A stretch of DNA of 64,000 nt from Dolomitihabitans soli (GTDB lineage Bacteria; Actinomycetota; Actinomycetes; Streptosporangiales; Streptosporangiaceae): the NCBI RefSeq assembly GCF_022213955.1, contig NZ_JAKNTW010000032.1, positions 79,032-143,031 on the forward strand, in the 5' to 3' direction. The notes beneath the pieces were generated by a model. The model was not told where the DNA came from and made no database searches. It was given only the letters and a program-made list of their open reading frames with translations. Of this stretch, positions 34,340 to 42,899 are shown one piece after another. The translations under genes were made by a program, and so were the position numbers. Numbering within the stretch: position 1 is the stretch's first letter; each line of letters begins with the position of its first letter.

Positions 34340-34927
34340 GCCGAGCTTGCCGAAAATGCCACGGACGTAGCCTTCGACCGTCTTCTGCGTGAGTCCGAGC
34401 AGGTCAGCGATGCCCTGGTTTGATCTGCCCTCCGCGACGAGGGTGAGCACTTCACGTTCGCGTGGGCTGAGCCGGTCGAGCGGGCCGGGCTCACGGGGCC
34501 GGGACACCAACCGCGCGACCACGGTGGGGTCGAGTACGGTCTGTCCGGCCGCCACGCGGTGCAGCGCGTCGGCCAGCTCGTCCGGCGCCCCGACCCGATC
34601 CTTCAGCAGGTAGCCCGTCCGGTGCGGGGCACCGCCGAAGAGCTCTCCCGCGTGATGGGTCTCCACATGGTTGGACAGGAGCAGCACCGCGACGGACGGA
34701 TGCTCCCGGCGTAGCCGAATTGCCAGCTCCAGCCCCTCGACCGTATAGCTGGGCGGCATGCGGATGTCCACGACCGCCACCTCGGGCGGACGGGCTCGAA
34801 CCAGTCCCGCCAGCGTCTCCCCGTCGCCCGCCAGGCCGGTGACGGTGAAACCCGCGCGTTCCAGAAGGACGGCCAGGCCCTCGCGGAACAACGCGGAGTC
34901 GTCGGCGATCATCACCTGCACGGTCAC
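34277..34927 (-). CDS. NarL/LuxR-type response regulator
   Basis: The 216-residue protein has a receiver domain (MIADDSALFREGLAVLLE, phosphoacceptor Asp54 in VAVVDIRMPP, Lys near 109 in YLLKDRV). A C-terminal LuxR HTH follows (LSPREREVLTLVAEGRSNQGIADLLGLTQKTVEGYVRGIFGKLGL). It pairs with the histidine kinase on the other strand. Its ATG overlaps the stop of the CPBP protease gene (ATGA), so it is cotranscribed with that gene rather than with the kinase. Confidence 0.93.
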   Translation of the reverse strand: MTVQVMIADDSALFREGLAVLLERAGFTVTGLAGDGETLAGLVRARPPEVAVVDIRMPPSYTVEGLELAIRLRREHPSVAVLLLSNHVETHHAGELFGGAPHRTGYLLKDRVGAPDELADALHRVAAGQTVLDPTVVARLVSRPREPGPLDRLSPREREVLTLVAEGRSNQGIADLLGLTQKTVEGYVRGIFGKLGLTDTAADNRRVLAVLRYLRG

Positions 34928-35799
34928 ACGGTAGCCGCAGCCGTCTTCCGGCGCGGCGGCTGGATGTGGCCCGCCCGTACGGCCATGACGAGAAGGACGG
35001 CTCCCACGGCTGCGGCGACCAGGATGAGGACGAGCCCGGACTCCGGATCACCGGGGCCGCCGACCCACAGCTGCGGGCCGTTGACATGACCGCGCAGCAA
35101 AGGGGTTTCGCTGATGGCGCCGGCACCGGTCGATCCCGCCCCGAACACCGAGTTCTGGAACAGGTTCCAGCCGGTGTGGATGCCGATGGGCAGCCACAGC
35201 GACCGGGTCAGCAGAAAGCCGCCGCCGAGCACGAGCCCGCCCGCCACGGTGATGCCGACCAGTGTCAGGGCCGTGGCGTTGGCGTTGGGCGCGTGGATGA
35301 GCCCGAAGACCACGGCGCTGAGCACAAGCGCCCACCAGGAGCCCAGGGCCTTCTCCGGCAGCCGCAGCAGCAGGCCGCGGAAGGCCCACTCCTCCCAGAA
35401 GGCGACGCACAGGGCGAGCACCGTCATGATGACGAGCGAACCGACGTTCACCGTGACCGCCGAGAAGGTGTACCAGCCCGCCACGGCCATGATCCCGAAC
35501 ACCAACGCCTGAACGACCGCGCCGACCGCTATGCCGCCCAACAGGTGGCGGACCGCGTTCTTGGCCGGGAAGCCGAGGCCTGCGAGCGACTCGCCCTCCA
35601 TACGCCGGGCCGGCGGAACGGTGACGAGCGCTGCCACCACTCCCGCCAAGCCCAGCAGCAGTCCCAAGGCCGGGGTCAGGCCCTCAGGGCCGATCTGTAA
35701 GACCGCGACCAGGACGGCCTGCAGGGCGAAGAAGACGGCCAGCACCACGAACAGCAGGGCGAATGCCTGAGGCAGCGGATGGCCGAGGAATTTGCGCAT
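34924..35799 (-). CDS. CPBP-family intramembrane glutamic protease
   Basis: The product is 291 residues from the ATG at 35799 (GGAG upstream), with about eight hydrophobic helices. The three CPBP/Abi motifs are present: EEWAFRG near residue 142 (catalytic Glu pair and Arg), FGLIHAPNA near 178, and GIHTGWNLFQN near 215. Members act as CAAX-type proteases or in bacteriocin self-immunity. Coupling to a response regulator suggests that the system senses or edits membrane peptides, which is an inference. Confidence 0.88.
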   Translation of the reverse strand: MRKFLGHPLPQAFALLFVVLAVFFALQAVLVAVLQIGPEGLTPALGLLLGLAGVVAALVTVPPARRMEGESLAGLGFPAKNAVRHLLGGIAVGAVVQALVFGIMAVAGWYTFSAVTVNVGSLVIMTVLALCVAFWEEWAFRGLLLRLPEKALGSWWALVLSAVVFGLIHAPNANATALTLVGITVAGGLVLGGGFLLTRSLWLPIGIHTGWNLFQNSVFGAGSTGAGAISETPLLRGHVNGPQLWVGGPGDPESGLVLILVAAAVGAVLLVMAVRAGHIQPPRRKTAAATV

Positions 35800-36062
35800 G
35801 GGGGAGCTCCGGTTGGTAGGGGGCGGGCTCGATACTCCGGCACACTCGGCCAACCGTTCAAGATCCGTATTTTCCCTCGAGGGATAACCCTGGGGTTCCG
35901 CGCCCTTCCCAGCCCACTGCCCGCGCCGATCGGGCGCTTCCCTTCAATGATCGTCGCCGGCCGGTGGCTCCGCTGGGCACCCAGGCGGTCGATCGCGTAG
36001 TCGCGCGAGCCTGCCGTACGGGATGCCCGGCTCGGCTCGTGAGACCGGCGGGACTTCCCGAT

Positions 36063-36105
36063 TTTCCATGGCTTGCCATATATAATAGATGGCAAGCCAT
36101 GGAAA
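36063..36105. promoter_or_regulatory. 43-bp palindromic operator with TATAAT in its loop
   Basis: A perfect 17-bp inverted repeat (TTTCCATGGCTTGCCAT and its complement) encloses the 9-nt loop ATATAATAG. The consensus -10 hexamer TATAAT is at 36081-36086. The structure ends 16 bp before the ATG of the small membrane protein gene, the first gene of the MarR operon. A MarR dimer bound here would cover the -10 box, so simple autorepression is likely. The rest of the gap from 35800 shows nothing else I can name. Confidence 0.8.
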
Positions 36106-36120
36106 CTTGGAGGGGGCACC

Positions 36121-36333
36121 ATGAAGGCCAAGCAGATCCGTACGATCCAGCGCGCCGTACATCTGGCCGCCGGACTGGCGATCACCGGTCACATCTACCT
36201 GGCACCGCCTGCCGATTCCCCCGCCCATGCGGCGATACGCTGGGTCATCGTGCCCGTCCTGCTGGCCTCGGGCGTGGCCATGTGGCAGTGGCCGCGCATC
36301 CGCCGGTTGATCCGCGCAAAGGAACGTGTGTGA
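36121..36333 (+). CDS. Small membrane protein, unknown function
   Basis: The 70-residue protein starts at the ATG after a GGAGGGGG ribosome binding site. It has two hydrophobic stretches (about residues 10-26 and 37-56) separated by a short loop, and ends in a basic tail ([12 protein letters not shown]). No family could be named. It is cotranscribed with the MarR regulator, whose GTG start overlaps its stop codon. It is a candidate target of that regulator. Confidence 0.75.
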   Translation: MKAKQIRTIQRAVHLAAGLAITGHIYLAPPADSPAHAAIRWVIVPVLLASGVAMWQWPRIRRLIRAKERV

Positions 36334-36788
36334 CCTCACTGCCCCGACAGTCGTCCCTCGGCTATCAGATCAACCACCTGGCCCGGCTGCTCGGCAACGG
36401 GTTGCGGATCAACATCGCCGACACCGGAGTGACACCGGGACAGTTCGCCCAGTTGCTGGCGTTGTACGAGGAGGACGGGCTTACCCAGCAGGAACTGTGC
36501 GAACGGGTCAGGATCGACCAGTCGACGATGGCCCACACGCTCAAGCGCATGCAACGCGACGGCCTGGTCGTCCGCGTCACCGACGCTCAAGACCGGCGGC
36601 GCTCCCATTACATGCTCACTGAACGGGCCCGCCAGATCCAGACCGCGCTCACCCAGGGCGCCCGGGAGGCCAACGCTCGCGCCCTGCGGGGGGTCGGCGG
36701 GGAGGAGCGCGAGGCTTTCATGCGCACGCTCGGCCGCATGATCGCGAACCTTGAGGAGGGCGACCAGCCCGCCGCGCTTCAGGAGTAG
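36330..36788 (+). CDS. MarR-family transcriptional regulator
   Basis: The 152-residue protein from the GTG at 36330 has the MarR winged helix. It contains [46 protein letters not shown], then the wing [16 protein letters not shown] and a C-terminal dimerisation helix. It overlaps the stop of the small membrane protein gene as GTGA. The long palindrome before the operon is the obvious binding site. Confidence 0.92.
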   Translation: MTSLPRQSSLGYQINHLARLLGNGLRINIADTGVTPGQFAQLLALYEEDGLTQQELCERVRIDQSTMAHTLKRMQRDGLVVRVTDAQDRRRSHYMLTERARQIQTALTQGAREANARALRGVGGEEREAFMRTLGRMIANLEEGDQPAALQE

Positions 36789-37119
36789 CGGGCGGGGCTC
36801 GGTACACGCCTGCGTTCTGCCGCTCTTCGCGCCGCCGATGGCGGGATCTTTCGCCTGCGGTCAATCTGTGGTTGCTGTGGCTCAACGCGCGGGACGGCAT
36901 GCGGATGACCGGACGGCTCGCGCTCCCCAAGAGGGGCCAGGACGCTCTCCGCCGAAACGCCGCCTGCCCGGCACTCCTAGAGCGGTGTCCACCAACCTTC
37001 GCCGGGTCCAAGCGGCTCCGACCTCGGCGATCACGGCTTCTGGAGCCAGTGAACGTTACTGGACCCGCACTAGACCTCCACGACGGCGAGCCGGGGCCAG
37101 ATCGGCGGCGGCAACGGGA
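36789..37119. other. Gene-poor stretch after the MarR gene
   Basis: I see no supported gene. A short inverted repeat (CCAGT, 7 nt, ACTGG) lies at 37046-37062. It could be part of a terminator for the MBL-fold gene or an operator, but it is too short to decide. Confidence 0.4.
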
Positions 37120-37872
37120 TCAGCGTGCCAGTTCCCAGCGTTTGCCCGTGGGCAGGTCCGCCACGTGCAGGTCCGGGCCGGCCAGGGCGATCACGTCTGC
37201 GGCGGTCCCGTTGGTGCGGAACAGCCTCGAGAGTGGATCACGCCCGTGGGCGTCGTGCACCGGAACGAGTACTCCCGCGCCGAGCGCAGAGGCTCCGGCC
37301 ACGGCGCGAGCGGGGTCCATCACCAGGCGTGGGCCGAAGCGCGGCTGCAGGCCGTTGACCGGCAGCAGGGTCAGGTCCACGGGCGGGTGCTCGGCGCGGT
37401 ACCGCTCCAGCGGCTCGACCTCGCCGGCCTCCCCGCCGAAGAACACCCGGGCGTCGGGGGTGCTGAAGGCGTAGGCGTTATTGGGCCACACCAGAGTCCG
37501 CCCCGAGGGCACCACATGCATCGTCAGGCCGGGCGTGATCTCGCGGGTCTGCCCCCAGCGCACCTCTTCGGCGCGCCGGAAGCCCCGTGCCCTGGCGCGG
37601 CGGGCCATTCCTGCGGTGGGGACGTACAGCGGTGTGGAGTCCTTGCGCGGCAACGGGCGCAGCGCGCGTAGGTCCCAGTGGTTGGTGGCCCGGTTGGTGA
37701 CGACGATGGCGGTCAGCGGCGGCAACTCGGAGACCCCCAGGCCCAGCGGTTCACCGCGCCGCAGCCACCATCGCTCGGTGAACCACGGATCGGTGAGCAC
37801 CGTGTGGCCGCCCAGCTCAAGCAGCACGCAGGAATTGACCACTCGGGTGACGGCGATCGATTGCTTGGTCAT
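37120..37872 (-). CDS. MBL-fold hydrolase-like protein with degraded metal site
   Basis: The product is about 250 residues from the ATG at 37872. It has the UPF0173/RomA-like metallo-beta-lactamase pattern: NSCVLLELGGHTVLTDPWF at the start, MHVVPSG in the middle, FFGGEAGE and VPVHDAHGRDPL near the end. The zinc motif HxHxDH is replaced by TNRATNHWD, so two of its histidines are missing. The Asp of the DTG/SGD position is also changed. It may no longer bind two zinc ions. Earlier starts at 37893 or 37899 lie inside a palindrome and are less likely. Confidence 0.72.
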   Translation of the reverse strand: MTKQSIAVTRVVNSCVLLELGGHTVLTDPWFTERWWLRRGEPLGLGVSELPPLTAIVVTNRATNHWDLRALRPLPRKDSTPLYVPTAGMARRARARGFRRAEEVRWGQTREITPGLTMHVVPSGRTLVWPNNAYAFSTPDARVFFGGEAGEVEPLERYRAEHPPVDLTLLPVNGLQPRFGPRLVMDPARAVAGASALGAGVLVPVHDAHGRDPLSRLFRTNGTAADVIALAGPDLHVADLPTGKRWELAR

Positions 37873-37888
37873 GTCCCGACGATGAGCC

Positions 37889-37904
37889 TTCATGTACACA
37901 TGAA
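37889..37904. promoter_or_regulatory. Palindrome TTCATGTACACATGAA before the MBL-fold gene
   Basis: Seven-base perfect arms (TTCATGT and ACATGAA) are separated by AC. The site lies 17-32 bp upstream of the ATG at 37872, a typical operator position. The regulator is unknown. The MarR gene 1 kb away has a different palindrome. Confidence 0.5.
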
Positions 37905-38000
37905 GTCAAGCAAGGACGTGAGCCAGAAAGGCGAGAGCGAAGAAGCTTCTGGACACTCTGTCCAAGGCCGGTCGTACTTGCAGGTCCGGGGCTCAAGGCG

Positions 38001-38250
38001 ATGTTCGCTTGCATCTACGCAGGTCTCCGGCCGGAGGAAGCGGCGGACCTATGCCTGAGTCCGCGTGTGGTTGCTCATGTCTGGGAGAAAACAAGGCCAC
38101 AGCAACAAGCGCTGGACGAATTCGGGGGAGACCTTGACAGTCCGATCCCGCCCGCCCTTGCGACAAGCTGCACGAGCACGTCAAGGCGTACGGCACAGCA
38201 GCCGATGGCCGACTGTTCCGCACTTCGAAGGGTGGTTCCTATTCCAGCAT
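38001..38250 (+). pseudogene. Tyrosine recombinase (integrase) remnant
   Basis: Translation gives ACIYAGLRPEEAADL, the first conserved catalytic box of actinomycete phage-type integrases, in one frame. About 110 nt later another frame gives LHEHVKAYGTAADGRLFRTSKGGSYS, the segment typical of the region before the catalytic HxxR. The frames differ, the middle is missing, and no HxxR or Tyr box remains. A homologous fragment occurs at 42360-42684. Confidence 0.72.
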
Positions 38251-38262
38251 TGGGCACTCGCG

Positions 38263-38922
38263 ATGACGTTCTGCGGTGAAACTGACCAGAAGCGAGATCC
38301 CGCCGTCAAGGCGGCCATCGTTACCGGTCTCGCCACAGTCCTGGGAGCAGTAATCGCGGCAACCGGTGCCTTTGCGACAGGGTGGCTTCAATTCCAGCGC
38401 CCACAGCCCAGCAGCTCGCCTGGGAGTCTCGACACCGGACACCCGAGTATCCAGACGTCGGTAGCACCATCTCAGAGCGTAAAAGCGGTTGCGAAGTCGA
38501 CCCCGACTAGAGCATATCTGTTCGATATGGATCCGGTGGAAGGGGAGCAAGGCGGCTTGATGGGGCCCGCTTGGAGTGTCGGTAGCCAGAAGGTCAATGG
38601 AAAAACGTACGAACGTAGCCTGTCTCTGCGGAGCTGTTACAGCGAGAGCTATGTTGGCTATGATCTTAATCGTCAACATAAGGAATTCGGTACGCTAATA
38701 GGTCTTTCCGATTCGGCCCCTTCTGGGTACAGCATTCGATTTCAAGCTTTCTTGGACGGAAAAAGGCTAGTGCAGCATGACCTGGGAGTCGGGCACACAA
38801 AGAAGCTCAAGTTGGACGTGACTGGAGGCCTGCGCCTTTTGCTTAGGGCTCAACTGCTGTCACCTTGCTTGAATAGCACAAATGGAGTTGCCGTCTGGGC
38901 AGATGCTTGGATCTCCAAGTGA
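38263..38922 (+). CDS. Membrane-anchored protein with NPCBM-like domain
   Basis: The product is 219 residues from the ATG at 38263. A hydrophobic helix (AAIVTGLATVLGAVIAATGAFATG, residues 16-38) is followed by a Ser/Pro-rich linker. A beta-sandwich at about residues 90-219 then has VGYDLNRQHKEFGTLIGLSD, FQAFLDGKRLVQHDLGVG and a terminal AVWADAWI. That pattern resembles the NPCBM carbohydrate-binding module. The second half of the gene is markedly AT-richer than the surroundings, which suggests transfer. It lies just after the integrase remnant. A longer upstream frame runs through that remnant and was rejected. Confidence 0.65.
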   Translation: MTFCGETDQKRDPAVKAAIVTGLATVLGAVIAATGAFATGWLQFQRPQPSSSPGSLDTGHPSIQTSVAPSQSVKAVAKSTPTRAYLFDMDPVEGEQGGLMGPAWSVGSQKVNGKTYERSLSLRSCYSESYVGYDLNRQHKEFGTLIGLSDSAPSGYSIRFQAFLDGKRLVQHDLGVGHTKKLKLDVTGGLRLLLRAQLLSPCLNSTNGVAVWADAWISK

Positions 38923-39220
38923 CGCAGATCAGCGAGCAGGCTGTATTCGGCTGTCTTCGCTTGCCTCAAAGCCAACCTCGTCAGAGCACCGACTTAGAAG
39001 AGGGGGCGGTACTGCTTTGTCGCCTGGTATGAGCTGCAAAAAGCTCTGTGCGGCTTGCACCGCTCGTCTAATGATCCCGCACATGTCCGCCGCGTTGGGT
39101 CACCACCGCGTTATGACCAGCGCCAACTGACCTGAACCATCAAGTGGGGCTTGATGTGATCGGGCTATTTCGGCAGGCTGGACGCGCTTGCATAGAGGCA
39201 AGGTTGGCGCGGCCGTACAT

Positions 39221-41935
39221 CTAGAAGTTAAGCAGTGCCTCCTGCAGGTAACGGCCTCGTTGCGCTGAATCTTTGAGGGTATCGGCGATACGGCGTACGC
39301 GGCCTTGGGCGTCCGTGCGTAGCCGACTGGCAGCTTCATGATCACCGACGGCTTCCAGCACCTCCGCAGCGTGGTGAAGGACCTCTTCGGTACGAAGCGC
39401 GGGAAGATCCCCCACTTGCTGGAGAATACCGAGTGTTTCCCGGGCCAATGTCGCGGCGGCTTCAGTTTCGCCACGCAAGTGACGGATCCTGCTAGATAGG
39501 GATAGCGCGGCGATTTCACTTCGGATCATGCCTGTTCGCCGGGTCTCCTCGATCGTGTCTCCAGCCAGTCGCAGCGCCTCGTCCAGCAGCACAGGATCGG
39601 TGTCACCCAGCATAAGCAGTACTTCGGCGTATAGATTGCGGACGATGGGGACCAGGTTGAGCAGCCAGGTCTCCTCGGTCTCCCGCCACGCCTCGGCGAG
39701 CATCGGCCGACAGGCGTGGTGGCGGGCCGGATCGCGCGCCATCAGTTTTGCGAGGAGGGCGCTGTTGTAGGCGTGCCAGCCACTGGGCCCACCCCGGTCT
39801 TCCTCGAAGGCGAGGGCTTCACGCAGGATGCTCCCCGCCGCGTCTGAATCCCCCATGGCCGAGTTCAGCTGAGCAAGATAGTTGAGCGCAATGGGCAGCT
39901 CAGCGCGGAGTGGATCTTCGCGGAGCCGTTCCACGCATGCGGTGAGATGTTCCAGGGCAGTACCAAAATCTCCAGCGTCGAAGAGGTTAACCCCGAGCTG
40001 CATGTCGGTGAGATTGCGGGCATGGCGAAGGACCGGATCGGACAGATCGTGCAGCCGCGAATCGGTCTCGTAGAGCCGTTGGGCTTCCCGGAGCACCGTA
40101 AGGCCGTCGGTTAAATCGCGCTTGGGCAGCTGGCGTCCGTACTCCGCGAGGGCGACGAAGAGCGCCAGAGGATCATCAGTGTCCCGGGCGAGCTCGACTG
40201 CTTGTCCTAGCTTCTCCAGGGAAGGCAGCAATCCCTGGGTGTGTAGAAGGACCTTGCCACGGAGCATGACCGTGCGGGCAGTCAGCACTGGATCGTCGCA
40301 GCGGCGGGCCGCCTCCTCTGCCTGTGCGGCTAGTCCTTCTAAGTCGTCATCCTCGGGACGCCGCCGTGCGTGCCAGTGCACCTCGGTGAGGTTGAGCAGA
40401 AGCTCTATGGCCTTCGCCAGCAGACAATCCCGGTCAGCGGTCTGCTCTGGCAGGCGCTCGATCTCGTGGATCGCAAAGCGGCAAAGTGACTCCGCCTCGG
40501 CAAAGGACAGGCCGTTGACCGCCACATCACGGGCCAGCTTGAGGTGCTCGGCTCCAGAGACCGGATGTGGGGCGCCCGCGCGGAAGTGGCGGGCGCAATC
40601 GAGTCGGACCACCAGTGGAAGCTCGCCGCTGAACGCCATAAGCGCTTCGGCGATCCGCGTATGACGTTGCCGACACCGGCCAGGACTCTGCTCTGCGTAC
40701 AGCTCCATCTGAAGCAGAAGGTTGTCGAAGTGATAGCAGTCAGCATCGGGCGCCCAGTCAGGACTCGGCACCGCCGTGATAAGCCCACGCTCTCGCGAGA
40801 GCCAGTGCAACTGGTCCTGAACCTCCTCTTCCTCTCGATCGGCCGCCCGAGCCACCACTGACGCCAGGAAGAATGGCCCCTGGGTAGCAGCCGTGATCAG
40901 CAGTTCCCGAGCAGAGGGCTCCAAGCGCGACACCGGCCGCAGAACTGCGCGGTGCAGGGCGTCTGGTAGCGGGCCGTCGAGCCCGTTGTCGGTACCGATC
41001 AGTGGCAGGAATTGAGTGATGTAGGCGGGCCGCCCACCGGTGAGCCGACTTAGCCGAGCCAGTAGCGCTGGGGATACGGGACCGTCATGGTGGAGATGTA
41101 CGAGTTCAGCCACAGCGTCGTCCGGCAGAGCACCGAGCGTAGCCCGCTCCAGGCGCCCCTGCAGGTGCCACCGATCGAGCAGCTCCCTGACCGCTGCTCC
41201 CGTGAGCGGAGAGTCGCTGTCCTGATCCGTTTCGTGAGCCATTACAAGTCCCACTGGGCCGCCCCAGAACTCCTCCATCAAATGATCGAAGACCAACAGG
41301 CTGCTGGGGTCGATCCACTGCACATCGTCGATCAGTACCAACGCTGGTCCCGCTCTCTCCAGGGCATCCAGCAACGCCGATGCAATGCCATGGGCCGCGC
41401 TCTGCCGGTACGGCAGCAGACTGTCACCCTGCACAGAGCCGGAATCAATGGCCGATCGAGTAATTCGCATCGCAGCCGCAAGTGCCGGCCCCACTGCAGG
41501 CAGCGTCTCTACGAGCTGCGGCAGATGCTGCACTGTCGCATGCTTGATGCGACGAGTGGTCTTTGGCGGCTGAAGGGCGTCAAAGAGAGTTATCACAGGC
41601 CCGTAGGCATTGGCCTCGCCCACAAACGCCTGACATCTGGTGCGAATAACCCGGAGAATCGGTTTTGCCGTGCGTTTCTGTGCCCGACGTGCGACTTCGT
41701 CGAGCAGGGCAGACTTGCCAATCCCGAGCGGACCTTCGATGGCCAAGGCGCGGCTCTGCCCACAGCAGACGCTCTCGACCAGCTCCATCAGTGCACCCAC
41801 ATGTTCCGCTCGGTCGATGAAGGCGCTGCTTCTCACATGTCCCCCACATGCTGGCCGCAGTCTCGCAGCGGTGCCATGAGACTCAAGGAGGTAGTGCCTT
41901 GGGTTGATCTTAGGCGACTTGTTGGTGGGCGCCAA
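39221..41935 (-). CDS. Large STAND-type ATPase with helical-repeat C-terminus
   Basis: The product has up to 904 residues. A P-loop (AIEGPLGIGKSALL, about residues 65-78) and a Walker B (ALVLIDDVQWID, about 205-216) define an AAA_16/STAND NTPase domain. A winged-helix-like part (RLEPSARELLITAATQGPFF) and about 450 residues of TPR-like helices follow. Unlike MalT/LuxR-type relatives it has no C-terminal HTH. A GTG at 41836 preceded by GGGGGA is an attractive alternative start, because the domain begins just after it. Codon use is less GC-biased than neighbours. It lies between two integrase remnants, so it may be mobile-element cargo. Confidence 0.8.
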   Translation of the reverse strand: MAPTNKSPKINPRHYLLESHGTAARLRPACGGHVRSSAFIDRAEHVGALMELVESVCCGQSRALAIEGPLGIGKSALLDEVARRAQKRTAKPILRVIRTRCQAFVGEANAYGPVITLFDALQPPKTTRRIKHATVQHLPQLVETLPAVGPALAAAMRITRSAIDSGSVQGDSLLPYRQSAAHGIASALLDALERAGPALVLIDDVQWIDPSSLLVFDHLMEEFWGGPVGLVMAHETDQDSDSPLTGAAVRELLDRWHLQGRLERATLGALPDDAVAELVHLHHDGPVSPALLARLSRLTGGRPAYITQFLPLIGTDNGLDGPLPDALHRAVLRPVSRLEPSARELLITAATQGPFFLASVVARAADREEEEVQDQLHWLSRERGLITAVPSPDWAPDADCYHFDNLLLQMELYAEQSPGRCRQRHTRIAEALMAFSGELPLVVRLDCARHFRAGAPHPVSGAEHLKLARDVAVNGLSFAEAESLCRFAIHEIERLPEQTADRDCLLAKAIELLLNLTEVHWHARRRPEDDDLEGLAAQAEEAARRCDDPVLTARTVMLRGKVLLHTQGLLPSLEKLGQAVELARDTDDPLALFVALAEYGRQLPKRDLTDGLTVLREAQRLYETDSRLHDLSDPVLRHARNLTDMQLGVNLFDAGDFGTALEHLTACVERLREDPLRAELPIALNYLAQLNSAMGDSDAAGSILREALAFEEDRGGPSGWHAYNSALLAKLMARDPARHHACRPMLAEAWRETEETWLLNLVPIVRNLYAEVLLMLGDTDPVLLDEALRLAGDTIEETRRTGMIRSEIAALSLSSRIRHLRGETEAAATLARETLGILQQVGDLPALRTEEVLHHAAEVLEAVGDHEAASRLRTDAQGRVRRIADTLKDSAQRGRYLQEALLNF

Positions 41936-42196
41936 GGCGGTTTCAGAGATCGGTGGGGCTGAAGTTGGTAGACTGCCAATGGCCGATGTTTATGGCTAAT
42001 TACAGATATTGTGGCAAGCCCTGCCCGCATCACAGAAGACTACGTCCTAGAGGCATGCCGATCATCGGCGGTTACGACACTGCCTCCCGCTCAGCAACAC
42101 CGCAACAATTCCTCGTTATGAGAAGCACTTCACAGTGTGCTGATTCAGGACATGGGAAACACTTGCGATCAAGAGCCGTTGTGTCGAAAGCCAGGC

Positions 42197-42351
42197 TTGT
42201 CATTCCGCCTTATCGTCGAAGGCCGTTCTCAGGCAGACGTCGCCCGCTCCTACAGGGTGTCCAAGGGCTGGGTGTCCAAGCTCCTCGCCCGCTACCGCGC
42301 CGAGGGCAGGCCGCGTTCGAGCCACGATCGCGACGGCCGAAGACCTCCTGA
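42197..42351 (+). pseudogene. IS481-family transposase N-terminal remnant
   Basis: The HTH of IS481 transposases is visible in one frame (LIVEGRSQADVARSYRVSKGWVSKLL, then ARYRAEG). After a small deletion the frame shifts and continues as AAFEPRSRRPKTS, the usual next motif, before a stop. The DDE catalytic domain is absent. Integrase-like sequence follows directly, so one element has been joined to the other. Confidence 0.75.
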
Positions 42352-42359
42352 TTCTGCTC

Positions 42360-42684
42360 GTCCTAGTCACTATCCTTCGCCAGCACGTCAGGGCATACGG
42401 CACGGCCGACGATGGCTGGCTGTTCCGCACGTCCAAGGGGCGCACGTACTCCAACTCCGCCTACTCCTACATCTGGCAGGAGGCACGAACCCTCGTGTTC
42501 GCCGAGGCGCAGGTGAATTCGCCACTGGCCGGGCCGTACGTCTTGCGGCGCTCGCACTGGCTGAGCGCCGGTGGAGGTCGCCCTTCGGGCCGGCAACAAC
42601 GTCGAGGTCCTGTACCGGGCCAAGTGCCTGGACGGCCAGCGAGAGGCCATCAACGGGAAGATCAACCACGCGCTTGAAGAGTGA
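42360..42684 (+). pseudogene. Tyrosine recombinase C-terminal remnant
   Basis: The frame reads QHVRAYGTADDGWLFRTSKGRTYSNSAYSYIWQEAR, the typical middle of actinomycete integrases, then YVLRRSHWLSAG in place of the catalytic box with HxxR. After a frameshift it continues EVALRAGNNVEVLYRAKCLDGQREAINGKI and ends at a stop. The normal catalytic Tyr segment (LxxYAKCLDG) has lost residues, so the gene is dead. It resembles the fragment at 38001-38250. Confidence 0.78.
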
Positions 42685-42899
42685 TCGGGAGATGCACGAC
42701 CACGCAGCCCTGGTTTCACCGGGGCCTTTCCTATATGCGAAGGATGGTCACCGTTCGAGGCCATCGGAGACGACGTGGTCGGGCTTCGCGTTCGTTGTGA
42801 CAGAGTGTCACCGTGGCCGAGATCTTCGGCTGGCAGCATCGATATCGGTAGATCCGCATCGTATGTACGGCGGATGGGAGTTCGGGTAGGGTCCAGGTC

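Noticed and set aside
38923..39220. A plus-strand segment ending MSAALGHHRVMTSAN that recalls the end of an integrase
   Set aside because: Only the short ALGHHRVMTS part is suggestive. Nothing upstream in the frame matches, so it was not listed as a separate remnant.
42137..42889. A 250-codon open frame across the IS481 and integrase remnants
   Set aside because: It joins parts of two dead elements in mixed frames and has no coherent protein beyond the transposase HTH.
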